Below, in pieces: positions 1 to 12,378 of a stretch of DNA of 64,000 nt (position 1 is its first letter; each line of letters begins with the position of its first letter). Under the pieces are notes generated by a model. It was given only the letters and a program-made list of their open reading frames with translations, did no database searches and was not told the origin of the DNA. A program made the translations under genes and the position numbers. The DNA is from Ichthyophis bannanicus (lineage: Eukaryota; Chordata; Amphibia; Gymnophiona; Ichthyophiidae): NCBI GenBank assembly GCA_033557465.1, contig CM066033.1, positions 1,304,387,519 to 1,304,451,518 of the forward strand, read 5' to 3'.

Positions 1-483
1 ACCGCTCGCATAGCCCTTGGTATGGCCCTGATCCCTTCCCATCTATCTTAGTGTTTTCCTAGCATTGTTCATGCTGCTTTGCTCCTCTTCCAGTACCTTG
101 GGGTTTTCATTCCGCTGTTTGTGCCACTTTGCCCTTCTGATAGTGGCTTGGAGTCTGTATGATGTTTGTTAGTATCCTTTCCTCCTCTTTGTGTTGTTGG
201 GTCTTTGTGCCACTCATGGTGTCTTGTAGTGATATTACCTCTGTTCCATATGCCTGCCAGCAAGCTTTTTAAAACTAATTATTAGATTTTCATGCAAGTT
301 TTTAGCAAGTTTAATTGAAAATGAATGGAAAACCCAATGGTTATATTGTTTCATGCTGAGAACTTTGAATTACTATCACAAAACTCCTTGCAAGGTACTC
401 ACAAGCAAATACCGAGATGGACAAAAGTGAGACCATAAAAGTAAAATTAAATACAATGAAATGCAGCCTGAAAAAATGCAAGC
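1..483. other. No recognised feature
   Basis: A+T-moderate sequence with no convincing frame, tRNA-like box, LINE tail or terminal repeat. The short minus-strand open frame at 69-263 is low complexity and shows no family motif. Confidence 0.4.
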
Positions 484-1210
484 CTATGCATTTGGAAACC
501 ACAAATGAGAGCATTCATAAAAGATTAATGGGACCTCAGATAGGGAAACAACCTGCCATTTATTGCACATTTCAGGCCGAGGTTTAATGTCCCTCCAATG
601 TCTTTTATAGGTCCCAAAGAAACTAAGAATTTTCAAATTTTTATATGCATGCAAAATATCAAGAACCACTTAGCTTATGTGATGACTCTCCAACTGAACA
701 CAAGGACTGCTAACTGTGAGATTGCAGGTCGACTCGAATTTCACCGTGAAATTTCAAACGGTTGCCTCAGGACAAGTCACACAGCAACAATGAACAACAA
801 TCAGGTACACAGGATAATCGCTAAAACCAAAGTGGCCATTTAAATAGGAACCACAGTGGGTAAGCAGACAAGTGCCATCAACACGATGACATCACAAAGC
901 AGAAATCCATTCCAGCTCTTCGTTCAAGCCATTAGGCTGCAGTGCATTCAAAGAAAAGATCCAACATTACTTGAGATGTGTCAAGCGTCCCTCGTTGTTG
1001 CCTTGACAATAGTTGTAAACACAATCAATAACAAACCATCTCAGGTCATGCCATTGATGTGACAGGTCTAAACAATGTTGGACCATGGGAGCAGTGACAA
1101 CTTGATTGGACAATCTAGATTTATGTTCACTTAGTCTAGTTTTGACCATCTGGCAAGTCCATCCAATGTAGATCTTAGAGCAAGGGCAAATTATCACATA
1201 CATAGCAGGA
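484..1210 (-). mobile_element. Penelope-like element fragment with GIY-YIG endonuclease remnant
   Basis: The minus strand from about 1203 to 870 encodes the C-terminal GIY-YIG domain typical of Penelope-like retroelements: it opens with YVIICPCSKIYIGWT, continues with KTRLSEHKSRL, and further on reads NALQPNGLNEELEW, the usual closing block of these proteins. The GIY-YIG nuclease nicks the target for insertion. The reverse transcriptase that should precede it is missing, so this is a 5'-truncated, dead copy. The remaining stretch down to 484 lies where the element's 3' untranslated region would be and is assigned by position only. A different Penelope fragment carrying the reverse transcriptase part lies at 59164-59590 on the plus strand. 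Confidence 0.75.
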
Positions 1211-1648
1211 TATAAATTGTTTTAAATAAATAAAATCAATTGATATGAATGTAACAAAGGTGACAAATGATTTGCCATCCAAAGAGGAACCAAGTAGGTT
1301 TCGGAATTAAATATGAAGCAAACTGAAACATTTTGGCATGTACATCCTTAATGTGTGCTTTCCCTTTCAGAACTGCCTACAGAAAACTTAACCACAGAGA
1401 TCTGAACCCACTCTTAGTAGTGCAGTGAACTGAATCACGCTAGTTTGGAATGCTGATTAGTCTGGGTGTCAGTTTTAGTTGTCAGAATAAAGTATTATTC
1501 AAACTTTTCCGTAAGGAGATAGAGTCCCACCTTCCTGCACTAATGGCTAGACTCTTAAGAGGCCTCATTCCTTGTGGCTTTATTTATTTAAGGCTGTCCA
1601 TTCTTCAGTTAATCCCACTGATAATCTACTTAGTTTAGTTCTTCCTAA
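1211..1648. other. Unassigned spacer
   Basis: No recognised coding, repeat terminus or RNA gene. A short TAAATAAATAAAA tract near 1225 could be a worn LINE or SINE tail. Confidence 0.3.
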
Positions 1649-1662
1649 TAATGTTGTTGTTG

Positions 1663-4140
1663 TTAAGTGCCATCGAGTCGGTGTCGACTCATGGTGACAC
1701 TCCGGATAGTTGTCCTAAACTGTGTTCGGTCTTCAGTCAGGCGGCTCATTGTTGACAGACTGGCACCCATAGCTGCTGTTATTGTATCGTTCCATCTCAT
1801 TGCTGGCCTTCCTCTTTTGCATTGACCTTCTACCTTGCCAAGCATGATGTCTTTCTCTAATGATCTCTCTCTTCGCATATTGTGTCTAAAGTATGAAAGC
1901 CGAAGTCTTGTCATCTGAGCTTCTAAAGAAAGCTTAGGTTTAATCTCCTCTAGTACTGACTGGTTTGTTCTTCAGGCAGTCCATGGTATTTACAGTGTTC
2001 ATCGACAGCACCATAATTCAATGATGAACTTATTGATTTTGCCATTTGTCAGGATCTTTGTTTTCTTTACATTAAGGTGCAGGCCCATTTTAAGACTATG
2101 TTCCTTGATCTTGAGAAGTAAATGTTTCATATCGTCTTCACTTTCAGTCAGTAATGTGGTATCATCAGCATAGCGAAGGTTGTGGATGAGTCTCCCATCA
2201 ATCTTCACACCTCAGTTGTCTTCATGCAGTCCTGCTTCTCTGATGATTTGTTCTGCATATAAATTAAACAGGTAGAGGGAAAGTATGCAGCCTTGTCATA
2301 TACCTTTGCTGATTTTAAACCATTTTGTTTAAAATCATTTTGTTTCTCCTTGTTCCATTAGAACTGTTGCTTCTTGATCAATGTAAAGGTTGTGCAAGTG
2401 AACAATCAGGTGTTCTAGTATTCCCATGCTTCTTAATGTGGCCCAGAGTTTCTCATGGTTTACACAGTCAAAAGCCTTGCTGTACTCAATAAAACACATA
2501 GCCTTTTGATATTTTTTAGTCTTTTCAAGAATCCATCTCACATCCGCGATGATGTCTCTCGTTCCTCGCTCTTTCCTGAACCCTGCTTGCACTTCAGGTA
2601 GTTTTCATTCCAGGTATGATTGTAGTCTCCGCTGAATAATCTTCAGTAGAATCTTGCTGGCATGTGAAATCAGAGTGATTGTGCGATAATTTCCACAGTC
2701 AGTTTGATCACCTTTCTTTAGTATTGGTATAATCACAGATCTTTTCCAGTCAGTTGGCCACAATGTTGTCTTCAAAATTTCCTGGCAAAGCCTCATAAGT
2801 CGATAACAACTGCATCAGATTGCTGTAATACTTCTATCGGAATGCCATCAATGCCTGTTGCTTTGTTCTTTGATAAGGCTTTCAATGCTGCACTTCTTCT
2901 TTCATCACCAGTGGTTCCGGATCATAAGGTACAGTTTGAAATGGCTGTTGGTTCACTTGATCTTTAGCATATGATAACTCTGTATATTCTTTCCACCTTT
3001 TCTTGATCTTCTCAGCATCATTCAACATGGATCCTTGAGCATCTTATAACATTCCAATTTGAGGCTGGAATTTTTTTTTTTAACTCTTGTAGCTTTAGTA
3101 AAGCCGAGCTTATTCTTTCTCTAATCCTGTCTTGCTGCACATTGGACATCTCTGTTGAGTTCTGCAACTGCCTCTCTTTCTCCTCTAGCTTTAGCTTCTC
3201 TGCATTTCTGGGCAATTTTCAGAGTTTGTTCAATCATTCATTTTGGACATTTTTGCTTTTTCAGCTTTTGTAGAGATTTCTCACTTTCTTCCAACACAAC
3301 CTTCTTGATGTCATCCTATAACTCTTCTGGAGCTCTGTCATTTGTATCTAAAGCAGCAAATCGATTTTGCAGGCAGTCTTTAAATTCCAGTGGTATATTC
3401 TGAAGGCCATATTTTGCTACATTCATGAGTGGCTTGCTCTTTTTCAACTTTAGCTTGAGTTTGCTTACTAATAGTTGGTGCTTTGTACCACAGTCTTTGT
3501 TGATGTTATAGAGTTTTTCCATCGTTGACTTCCACAGAAGTAGTCAAGTTCATTTTTGTACAATCCATTGGCTGAAGTCCATGTGTACAGTCGCTGCTTG
3601 TATTGCTGGAAGAAGGTGTTTAGATTGTTGGTCTTGCAGAATTCTATCAGCCTTCCTCAAGCTTAATTTCTGTTGCCAAGTCCATATTTTCCAATCATTT
3701 TGCATTCTTTGTTGCCAACTTTGCGTTCCAGTCACCCACGACTATCAGGATATCCTGTTTGCATGTTCTGTCAATTTCAGCTTGTACTTGTTCATAGAAC
3801 TCATCAATTTCATCCTCTTCTGCAGCAGCTGTTGTTGGGGCATATACTTGAATTATAGTTGTGTTGATAGGCATACCTCGTAGACAAATAGAGATTAAGT
3901 GTTCACTGACTGCATTGTATTTCATTACAGTTCTTGCAAGTTTCTTCTTAATTATAAATGCAACACCATTTCTTCTTTGTCTTTCATTTCCAGCATAGTA
4001 GACCATGTGATCATCAGATGCAACGTGCCCAATGCCAGTCCATTTCAGTTCGCTGAAACCCAACAGATCAAATTGTATAAGTTCCATTTCATTCTTGACC
4101 ACCTCCAACGTCCCTTGGTTCATGCTTCGAATGTTCCATG
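1663..4140 (-). pseudogene. RTE endonuclease-reverse transcriptase, degenerate
   Basis: Reading minus, an apurinic endonuclease-like segment (3695-4123) contains DLLGFSELKWTGIGH, then VVYYAGNERQRRNG-type sequence and VVGDWNAKL, the catalytic-core signatures of RTE nucleases. Reverse transcriptase pieces follow: WKRSVIIPILKKGD (2605-2796), EYSKAFDCVNHEKLW (2335-2592), and LRYADDTTLL with the catalytic YADD (1999-2208). The C-terminal block RGRPAMRWNDT lies at 1663-1914. At least five frame breaks separate these parts, so no protein can be made. It would nick DNA and copy its own RNA by target-primed reverse transcription. Confidence 0.85.
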
Positions 4141-4544
4141 TCCCAATATATTAGACATCTTTGCAGCTTCTGACTCTCATTTCATGCATAGCTACTTCAG
4201 CAGTCAGATGTCCCGAGGGCTTTGACCAAACCACATCATAAATACTGGCTTTACTCTGAAAAGTCTTCTGCTCTTCACCAGTGGCCAGTTGACTGTCTTC
4301 TGACCTGGGGATCTCATCTTCCAGCCCTATCGTGCGATTTGTTTTGTTGTGACTATCCACTGGCAAGATACCCAAGTAGATTGCCAGGCCTTTCTTCTGT
4401 GCAGTTTAAGTTTAGTGCTGTTGTCACTGAAATGTGATCCTCTGCCACCAACACCATCCCATTATGCTGCTTCCCAGATAGGTGGTTTATCTTGGTCTGG
4501 CACCTCAGCTGAGAGCTGTCCATCATGGGAGACCCTGCCAGTAG

Positions 4545-4772
4545 TTTATTTATTTATTTATTTATTTTATTTAACAGGTTTTATATACTGCTTTATCATT
4601 TCAAACTTGGTAATGTACATTAAACAGGGACATTGATAACTTGTATTTTTCTGAGGCAATGGAGGGTTAAGTGGCTTGCCCAAGGTCACAAGGAGTGCTG
4701 GTGGGAATCAAACCCTGGTCTCTGGGTTTCTAAGCCAGTGCTCTTAACCATTAGGTTACTCCTCCACTCCTA
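4545..4772 (-). mobile_element. tRNA-derived SINE with L2-like tail
   Basis: On the minus strand the head has an A-box-like AGTAACCTAATGGTTA and a B-box-like GGGTTTGATTCCC, giving an internal RNA polymerase III promoter. A core CTCCTTGTGACCTTGGGCAA follows, then a tail related to L2 3' ends (TATAAAACCTG, TTAAATAAA repeats). It sits in RTE copy A, with TAGTT on both sides as a short possible target duplication. Confidence 0.8.
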
Positions 4773-4804
4773 GTTAAGCTACTGATAGCTTAGCCTTCAG
4801 CATT

Positions 4805-6172
4805 CATTCATTCAAACAGTTTTTTTAAAATACTGCTTTATCCTGTAATCAAAGCGGTGTACAGGAAACTTTAAACTCATACTGGAAACATTGAATTGAG
4901 GTATTTAACAGGGCAGTAACTGTTTACACATTGTTTAACATATTTACAAGAGTTCTTTCCTCTACGTCCGAGTAGGGTTATCATGTTTTTTAGAATGTTT
5001 CAAGAGTCCTTTGTTGGATTTGGTATGGCTGTTGTGCTAGGTGATATGTCCGTAGTGTTCTGTGAACAGGAAGGTTTTGAGCTTTTTCCAGAAGTCTTTG
5101 ATGTCTTCGGTGGAACCGATTTCTTCAGGCAGGGTGTTCCATAATTGTGGTGCGACTAGTGATAATGCTCTTTTGGATGTTGATTGCTTGCTTTTCCGGA
5201 AGTCCAATGGCACTTTAATTGTGTGTCTGTTCTTGGTTCTTCTAGGGTGGGTGCTGCTTTTTCTTGTAATTAGGATTTCTAGGATGTCTGCTTAGAAGTG
5301 ATGAATGATTTTGAAGATGTTTAGTATTGTTTTCAACTTGGCACGTGATTGGATTGGTATCCAGTGTAGTTGATGTAATATTGATGTGATGTGATCTGCT
5401 TTATTGGTTCCGCTGATGATTCACGCTGTTGTATTTTACACCATTTGTAGTGGGTGTGTGGTTTGCTTTGGTAGGTCTTGGTATAGTGAGTTGCCGTAGT
5501 CCAGTTTTGGAGTGATGATGGCTTGGCAAATGGTCCAGAAGTGGTCCTGGTGCAGGAGTGGTTTAAGTCTTCTTATGAGGTGTAATTTGTGGTATGCGTT
5601 CACTGCTGTCTTGTTTATATGAGATTGAAGGTTGGTGTTTTTGTCTAGTGTAATGCCTAGGTAGTGCACTTCCTCTTTTACAAGTATGGTTTGGTTCAGT
5701 AGTTGGATTTGTTGTGGAGGGTTGAAGATGCTGCTGCTGATGATGTAAAGCACTTCTGTTTTCTTATAGTTCAGTGTGAAGCTGTTGCTGCTGAGCCACG
5801 TGGCTACGTCTTATAGGCATTGGGTTGCAGTCATGATGTCTGGTGCTTCCAAGTCAATCAGAGTGTAGACCATGAGCTCTTCAGCATACTGTTTGCAGTT
5901 GTTGATCAGGGAGTTGTAATTGCTTTGCTTAGTGTAGTATAGTAGTTGCATCTCTTGGTCTTTAGTTTTTCTCCATTTCCTTTAAATTCTTCTCAGCTCC
6001 CTTTTTGCATCTCTGATTGTGCTGGAAATTTTGTTATGGTTGTCTGTATTATGTTGTAGGTTTGGGATGCTCTCTTTCAAGAAGACTTCTCTATTGAATG
6101 ATTTAAATCTTCTTTTGGTTTTTCCTGTGTATTCATTGGTTGGTTGATTTGCAATATGTTGGTCTGACCATA
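4805..6172 (-). mobile_element. L2 LINE copy inside RTE copy A
   Basis: Minus-strand L2 with its 3' tail at 4805-4880 (stem-loop remnant around AAAGCGGTGTA) and reverse transcriptase C-terminal coding at 5436-5753 containing VHYLGITLDKN, LKPLLHQDHF and ITPKLDYGNSLY, typical of L2. Linker coding near 5982-6251 reads NREVFLKES. The segment between these is deleted or scrambled. RTE sequence resumes on both sides, so L2 inserted after the RTE. Confidence 0.8.
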
Positions 6173-6342
6173 GTATTGGCACAATCAGGGACACAAGCTG
6201 CAAACCAAGTGAGGGTCTTAATAGTAACCTCCCTGTTTTCCTCAAAGCCACTGATTTGTTTTTGTGTATATGAGCTGCCTGTTTGTTTTGACCAGACCAT
6301 AAGATCAGGACTATGGACTTTATGTATTTCCATTTTTTTTGT

Positions 6343-6556
6343 TGTGTTAAGTCAATGCTGGCTTCTGGTAACCCAGCAGCTCCCAGTTTTTCTTGGCAAG
6401 GTATGATTGGAAATAGATTGCCAGTCCTTTTCTTCTAAGGCAATGGAGAGTAAAGTGACTAGCTCAAGGTCACAAGGAGTACTAGTGGGAATTGAACATT
6501 GATATCTTGGCTAGGTGGCTGTTCCTCTAACCACTAGGCTACTCCTCTACTCCTGT
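6343..6556 (-). mobile_element. tRNA-derived SINE with RTE-like tail
   Basis: Same head and core as the SINE at 4545-4772 (AGCCTAGTGGTTAG, TTCAATTCCCAC, CTCCTTGTGACCTTG), but the 3' part reads GACTGGCAATCTATTTCC and TTGCCAAGAAAA, close to the segment near the RTE 5' part at 35500-35560. The end resembles the RTE 3' terminus (GTTGTGTTAAGTC in plus orientation). Confidence 0.75.
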
Positions 6557-6732
6557 AGTTCTATACAGTGCTGCATATGCCTGGTAGTGGTGTACAAATA
6601 ATAATATCTCCAAGTCTTCTTAAACCAGCAGTATAAGTGCCAAAATTCTTCCAATTGCAAGCCACTGCATTTCCCTTCCATCACCTGCAGATGTAATCAT
6701 CTTAATGCAGGATTTGGTCTAAGGCCTGACTG

Positions 6733-6955
6733 TTATTTATTTCTTTTTTATACTGTGCTCTTTTAGAATCAGTGTGGTTTACATGTATACTAACAGGTAC
6801 TTTTTATTCCCTTGTCCCTGAAGGGCTCACAATCTAAGTGTACCTGAGGCAATGGAGGGTTGAGTGGCTTGCCCATGGTTGCTTGTCCCCCATGTGGGAA
6901 TTGACCCCCTGGCCTGAGGTAACCTGTCCCAACCACTGAGCCATTCCTCCTCCCT
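6733..6955 (-). mobile_element. tRNA-derived SINE, diverged, LINE-like tail
   Basis: Minus-strand copy with worn A and B boxes, the conserved CCATTGCCTCAGG core and a tail ending in TATAAAAAAGAAATAAATAA on the minus strand. More diverged than its neighbours. Confidence 0.65.
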
Positions 6956-7111
6956 GGAAGCTACCCATTCTGAAGGTGCATGGGTCTAGGACTGAGCTAG
7001 CACATGTTCTGCTGCACCAAGGCCCTGTGGTGATCCTATCCCCCCCTTGGCTTTTAGACTGGAGGTGAAACCTGGGAACAGAGTGTGAGCCAGCTCATTC
7101 CTGAGTCTGCA

Positions 7112-7399
7112 CTTTATTTATTTACATTCTCTTATATACTGTGCTATTCTGCATCAGTGCAGTTTACATTGAACAAACTGAAATTACATTGAACAGGGCA
7201 TTATAACTTGGAGATAACTATTTTACAGGGAACATGGGCTTTGGAGGGTTAAGTGGCTTGCCCAAGACCACAAGGAGCACCTGTGGGACTAGAAACCCCA
7301 GTCCTTCCAGCCCAAGGTTGCTGTCCTCTAGTGGGATTTGAACCCCCAACCTTCCAGCCTGAAGTACCTTGCCCTAACCACTAGGCCACTCCTCCACTC
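7112..7399 (-). mobile_element. tRNA-derived SINE, duplicated-arm subtype
   Basis: Minus strand. The head is AGTGGCCTAGTGGTTAG, followed by two related copies of the B-box arm (each with a GGAAGG block and TCCCAC), then the shared core and an L2-like tail with TATAAGAGAATGTAAATAAA. The same duplicated-arm arrangement recurs at 44415-44703 on the plus strand, so this is a genuine subfamily rather than local damage. Confidence 0.8.
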
Positions 7400-8245
7400 A
7401 AAACGACTTCAAAACTACTACTACTATCTATTGTTAGTACTATTAAACATTTATATAGTGCCACAAAGTACATGTAGTATAAGGTTACTAGACGTCCCTG
7501 ATTTTGGGATTGTCCTGATTTGGAAAGAATGCCCCCAGCTATGACATCAGTGACAATCTCCTGTCCCCGATTCCAGCTGCAGGAGACATTGTGCGGGATT
7601 CTCTCTCCCTCACCCTCATAAATCAATTAGTTTTCCTAGTCAAGCAGCCTTGCAGTGCATAATAGTACAGTACCTTAGTTTCCTGTACCGCATGGGGCCA
7701 GTCCCGTGTTATGAATTTATACTGCAAGATTCACCCTGTGCAGCACAGGAGCTAGTGGCTGTCCTCTCTTCCTTTCAGAGCTCACAGCCGACAAGCTTCT
7801 CTGTTTCAGCAGCCCTCAACAGCAACATTAATTGCATCTCCGACAACCCTTCCAGCCTTCTCGGTTACTGCAATGAGATACACTACCAGGCACCTGAATT
7901 ACAGCCTTGCCTGCCTTCCGCGTCCTTTGAAATTGCACAGAGCAGGAGCAGCAGCAGCGGGGCATACTGCGCAGTCTCTAATAGGTGTAGTGCTGCCTGC
8001 CTACCCTCTCTTTCTCTGTGCTTTGTATTCAAACAAGAGAGGTCGCAAGCACGGGCAGCTCTGTATCTGTTAGAAATCCTCCAGCTTGTGCTGCTGCTGC
8101 AATCAGGAAGACATGAGGAGAGGGAAAGGAGAAAGGAAGGATGATAAAAGATGCAGCAGAAACATTATGGAGTGGAAGAAGTTATTGATGAGAGAGGGAG
8201 AGCGGGAAAATTAGAATTTGAAGTACATAGTGGAAGATAGCAATG
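7400..8245. other. Unassigned region with a 164-codon open frame
   Basis: A worn LINE-type tail motif (AAACATTTATATAGTGCCA) lies at 7420-7475. A plus-strand open frame at 7650-8144 has no recognisable motif, is rich in Ser, Leu and Cys, and shows no flanking splice or promoter signal; I do not call it a gene. The end of the interval is purine-rich. Confidence 0.3.
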
Positions 8246-8375
8246 AGAAAGATTTATTTTATTTATTTATTTAACAATTTTTCTATACCGCCTTTTCGTT
8301 CAATCAAGGCGGTTTACAATAAACTTTAATTTATACAAAGAACTTGCAAAAGTTCCCAATTTGTGAATGGTTGAG
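8246..8375 (-). mobile_element. L2-type 3' tail fragment
   Basis: Minus-strand LINE tail with TTTATTTATTTAT in plus orientation and the stem-loop ACCGCCTT (8287-8294) pairing with AAGGCGGT (8306-8313). Confidence 0.7.
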
Positions 8376-8394
8376 CATTCAAATTACATGCACC

Positions 8395-8820
8395 ACCTCT
8401 CTGGAATGCTCCCCCTTCCACCCCAATCCCTGCCATCTCTGACCTATCTATATTCAGAAAACTTCTGAAGACACATCTGTTTCAGCTATATAATGAACAT
8501 GTAACGTAGAACACTTCACACTACCAAACTCCCTCAGCTAAACACTCAAACTTTCCATGAGGCTCTATGTGTATTTACTATACAATTTTAATGTATATAG
8601 TTCCCTGTTACGACCCAAGTTATACCGATCCAAATTTTTTTACACTGTTAACCTCTAATACAATGGGTTCTCTAAACTTGTTCTATGTAATTATTGTTGT
8701 TGCCTAAGATTGTTTTAGGGAAGTTGTTGTTCTCTAAACTATGTAACTTCTGTTCTTGTTCTTTGTAAACCACACTGAATGTGAAATAGTGTGGTATATA
8801 AAAAGAAAAGAAATAAATAA
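8395..8820 (+). mobile_element. L2-type LINE 3' end
   Basis: The plus strand begins with worn coding for the last residues of an L2 reverse transcriptase (SDLSIFRKLLKTHLFQLYN) and ends with the tail stem-loop ACCACACT (8769-8776) and AGTGTGGT (8788-8795), followed by TATATAAAAAG and AAATAAATAAG. The stem uses different base pairs from the other L2 tails in the window but still pairs. Confidence 0.75.
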
Positions 8821-9420
8821 GACAGTAGGAAAGAGTGGCAGAGGAGAAGGAAGGTGAGGGAAGATTAAGGGGAAAGGGTGGAACAAAGTGGTGAGGGAGG
8901 ATCAAATAAACAGTATGTGAGAACAAATGGGAACGAGTTGCATATGTTTGAAAATGTGTGAAGGGATTGAAGTGTGGATGTGAGAGTTGGGGAGATGGGT
9001 GTATGAAGAAAAGATTTCTTTATGTGTGAAAGAGGAGGAGGGAGGTAAAAAAGAATAGCATAATAAACTGCATTCAATAAGACAAGCAAAAAGGTAAAAA
9101 AGAAAACTAATTACATGATGGAAAAGAAATGCCACATGAGAGAAAGGGGAAGCAAGAAGGAAATATCTAAAAGAAAGGCTGAGAGAATAGACTGTAAGAG
9201 AGGAAAATATGGAAATCAGAGTGGAGAGTAAATGTAGCAAAATAGAAAATAAATAAATGAGGAAAGATGAAAAAGAAAATATGAAGTATAAGTAAATGAA
9301 AAAGAAAACACATGAAAGAAACTGAGGTGGGATAAAAAGAAAAAAACAAAGAGGAAGACAAGGAGAATAAAAGAACCTCTAAAAATCTTGAAAAATATTA
9401 TGTTACGTTAAAAGAAGAAA
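8821..9420. repeat. Purine-rich low-complexity tract
   Basis: The plus strand is strongly GA- and A-rich with irregular GAAAG, GGAAG and AAAGA steps. Several long minus-strand frames here are just F, S and L-rich products of this bias and are not genes. Confidence 0.6.
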
Positions 9421-9523
9421 TTGGCAGACTATAAGTGCAAGGTCATGCTGGCCTTAGGGTTGTTTAGGTCCTTCGCAAGAGTTATTTGATGCCACTCAGA
9501 AACCTAAGGGCTTTTTCACTAAA

Positions 9524-9655
9524 TGTTAGCACATGGTAATGGGCATTAGTGTGCACTATCTGCCACCACATCTATAGGAATAACATGGGCATGGTGGCAG
9601 TGTCTACTAATGCTCATTAGCATGTACTAATGTTTAGTAAACAGGCCCCTTAATT
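9524..9655. mobile_element. Palindromic MITE-like repeat
   Basis: The left end (TTCACTAAATGTTAGCACATG) and the right end pair as imperfect inverted arms around a centre near 9590 (CCACCACATCTATAGGAATAA); the right arm carries CATTAGCATGTACTAATG and TTTAGTAAA. A related worn copy lies at 10252-10350 (TAGGAATAATATGGG). No clear target duplication was found. Confidence 0.5.
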
Positions 9656-11639
9656 TTGATGACGAGCCTTGTTGGCTTTAATTTTGCTTTGTTCTATATG
9701 CAACGAAAATTGTATCATTAATTTTTCTAATATTCTTTGGATGAATTGGCTAGCTAGTTGCAAATGTGGGAGTGATTAAGGGCTCCTCTTTGCAAATATT
9801 TCATTCAATGGCAAAAATTTTGGGGTTTCCCAAGGTGTAAGGCTTTTGGCAGTTGCCTGGTTTGCTACCCCCTAAGGCCACCGTTTCTAATAGGATTAGC
9901 AAGCACTGGGTAAGAGATGTCCTGTTGGGTTTGCAGAGTCCTGTAATTATTTGTGGGTGAGGTGAAGAGTTCTATGTTTGCTGCTCAGGGTGGGGGTGGG
10001 GGGGAGGTTGTTCAGGTAAGGCTCAAAATGTTCATACCACGAAGGTAGAAAAAAAGAATATATTTTTTTTGGTAATTTGAATATGTTAGCTTTCAGAATG
10101 TGAATGTGCAGCAGTTCTAATAGCTTTGTATTTAGCACAGTGCCAGAGGAAATACATTTCTGTTTATGCTTCTCCAGTGTTGCATTGCATGTATAATTGG
10201 GCCAGTTCAGTTTTTGTCTGCACATTTCTATTTGTAATTCACCATCTCTTAAGGCTAAATGTTACTTCTCGCTGTCCACCACCTTGCCCATAGGAATAAT
10301 ATGGGTACAGTGGCAGATAGCATGCACTAGTTAGTAAACATTATTTATTGAGAGCCTATCCATGTTCTTCTTATGACTGGGGTGATATTCTGCTGGTGTG
10401 TAGTTTCTCTGCAGGGATTTGTAGCATTCTGACTTGTTCTGTTTTCCCAGTCAGAAGTTCATTTGTGTTCTAGAGACTGACATGATCTGTGATGCTGCCT
10501 TTTCATAGGCTGACGGTCAGTTGCCAGGACCAGAACCAGAACCAGGGCTTTTTTATGGGGACACTTGGAGGTACTGAGTACTGGCACTTTTTTCATTGCT
10601 TGTTAAAATTGACTCATGCTCGTCATGTATTAATATAAGTGCATTATATTAATGCACAATATAAGAGTCTTCATTATGAGTACTGGCACCTTTTTTGCTA
10701 GGGAAATAAACACTGACCAGAGCCTCTGATGATCACTCGTCCATCTCCGCAAAGGACAGGTCAGTATCCTAAATGCATTTACCGATATCATTTCTCTAGG
10801 AAAGAAGCACTGTATGTTTTGATATATGGTTGGTAAAAAGTTTCCTGAATGAATATTCCTTGGTTCCCCAGATTGCTTGGAGGTGATATCGTTACTGTCC
10901 ATAGGATGGATGAGGAGGACTACCTGCCCCATTCCCTGGTCTTGGAACTAAGGGGAATTCTCAGCCCCTGGCTTGGAAAATCAAGTGTCCCAGAATTGTC
11001 TACCAAAAATCTGGTACCCTTAATATAGTGCTGAATAGACATGGAAATGAAGCAGTCCCCTCTCTGTGGACCTTGCAATCTAGTCAACAGATGAAGACAG
11101 ATGGACAGTGAGGAGCAAACATGAATCCTGAAGTGTAGTCAGGATGTTAGGCCATTAAACGTTGGCTGATCATGGGTGGAATCTGTAATAGAATCTGTAA
11201 TAAGCGTTGCTGTCACACAGGCCTTGGACCAGTCTCTGCATCAAGATGACCAGATGTACAGCAAAAGGGACAAAATAAAGGAGGTGGAAGCTGACCAGTT
11301 GCTTTTTCTTTTACTTGTAAAGTCGGCAACCCTAGTGACAGAAAATAGTTTCATCCTGTAGTTTCTAATAGTAATAATGTCAGTTTGCTGCTGCAAATAA
11401 GGGAGACGATGTGAATAGTATAGAGAGATGTAAAAAGTGTTAATATCACAACTAGGATCACTGAAGTAAACATCAACAAGGGAAGACAATGAGAGCTGAG
11501 TCATCAGACAGAAGCAGATGAGATAATCCAATTGGAAGATCTATAATTCAGGAGGAAAAGACTGTACAAAGTAAAAAAAAAGGAAAAATCAAAATAGCGA
11601 CTGACTAAATGGAGAAGAAAAGAGAGCAGTTGAAAATTA
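9656..11639. other. Mostly unassigned region
   Basis: No sound coding region seen. It holds a worn MITE copy at 10252-10350 and, at about 11020-11110, a fragment resembling the minus-strand LINE tail at 38590-38690 (CTTGCAATCTAGTCAA compared with CTTACAATCTAGTCAA). A minus-strand open frame at 9947-10225 has no recognised motif. Confidence 0.35.
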
Positions 11640-12062
11640 AGAATAAGAAATATGATAGAGGTCTATAAAATAATGAATGGAGTGGAACGGGTATATGTAG
11701 ATTGGTTGTTTACGCTTTCAAAGAGTAGAAAGACTGGGGAACATGCAATGAAGCTACAATGTAGCACATTTTTTCACTCAATGCATATTCAAACTCTGGA
11801 ATTCATTACCAGAGGATGTGCTAAAAGCTGTTAGTGTAGCTGGGTTTAAAAGAGGTTTGGACGAGTTCCTGGAGGAAAATTCCATAAGCCATTATGAAAG
11901 TGGACTGGGGAAACCCACTGCTTTCCCCTGGGAAAAGCAGCATGGAATCTGTCTACCTTTTGGGAACCTGACAGGTACTTGTGACCTGGATTGGCCACTG
12001 TTGGAAATAGAATACTGGACTTGATGATCTGATCCAGTATGGCATATCTTATGTTCATGCAA
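11640..12062 (+). mobile_element. CR1 LINE 3' end
   Basis: Worn coding for the last part of CR1 ORF2 (MIEVYKIMNGVERVYVD, then FKRGLDEFLEE) followed by the CR1 3' untranslated end with TGGATTGGCCACTGTTGGAAA, GATCCAGTATGGCATATC and a terminal TTATGTTC. 5' truncated. Confidence 0.85.
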
Positions 12063-12378
12063 ATCTATCTCGTATATACTCATTGTGGATATCCTTAAAG
12101 CTAGACTGGCTAGGTGGCACCCCAAGGGTATTGGGCTAGAGAATGCTGAAACCATTGCTATGACCAAATTTGCATAGGTAAGTGAAATAAGGAGTGAATA
12201 TGCAGGATTAAAGCATCACGCACTAAGCATTTTCCTACAAACACGTTTCCTAATTATTCCAAGTACATTTCCAGTTGTCAGGAGATCAAGATATTATATA
12301 CATCAACAATTTTAGGAGTATTTACACGATGACAAAGTTTCATTGCTGGAAACAAAATACTTTTAAAACTTCCCTTAC

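Larger units (their letters stand above)
1649..6214 (-). mobile_element. RTE-type non-LTR retrotransposon, copy A (interrupted)
   Basis: The element reads from about 6214 back to 1649 and ends in a GTT-rich microsatellite tail, as RTE elements do. Its 5' limit (AAGTGAGGG near 6210) matches the 5' limit of copy B at 35779, so both look full length at that end. It is interrupted by a SINE (4545-4772) and an L2 (4805-6172); the flanking RTE sequence can be rejoined by comparison with copy B. All frames are broken by frameshifts and stops. It is most like the BovB-type RTE group judging from the endonuclease opening and the terminal RPAMRWND block. Confidence 0.85.

Noticed and set aside
7650..8144. 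164-codon plus-strand frame
   Set aside because: No motif, no splice or promoter evidence, and biased composition; left as unassigned.
8672..9361. Several F- and S-rich minus-strand frames
   Set aside because: Produced by the purine-rich plus-strand tract.
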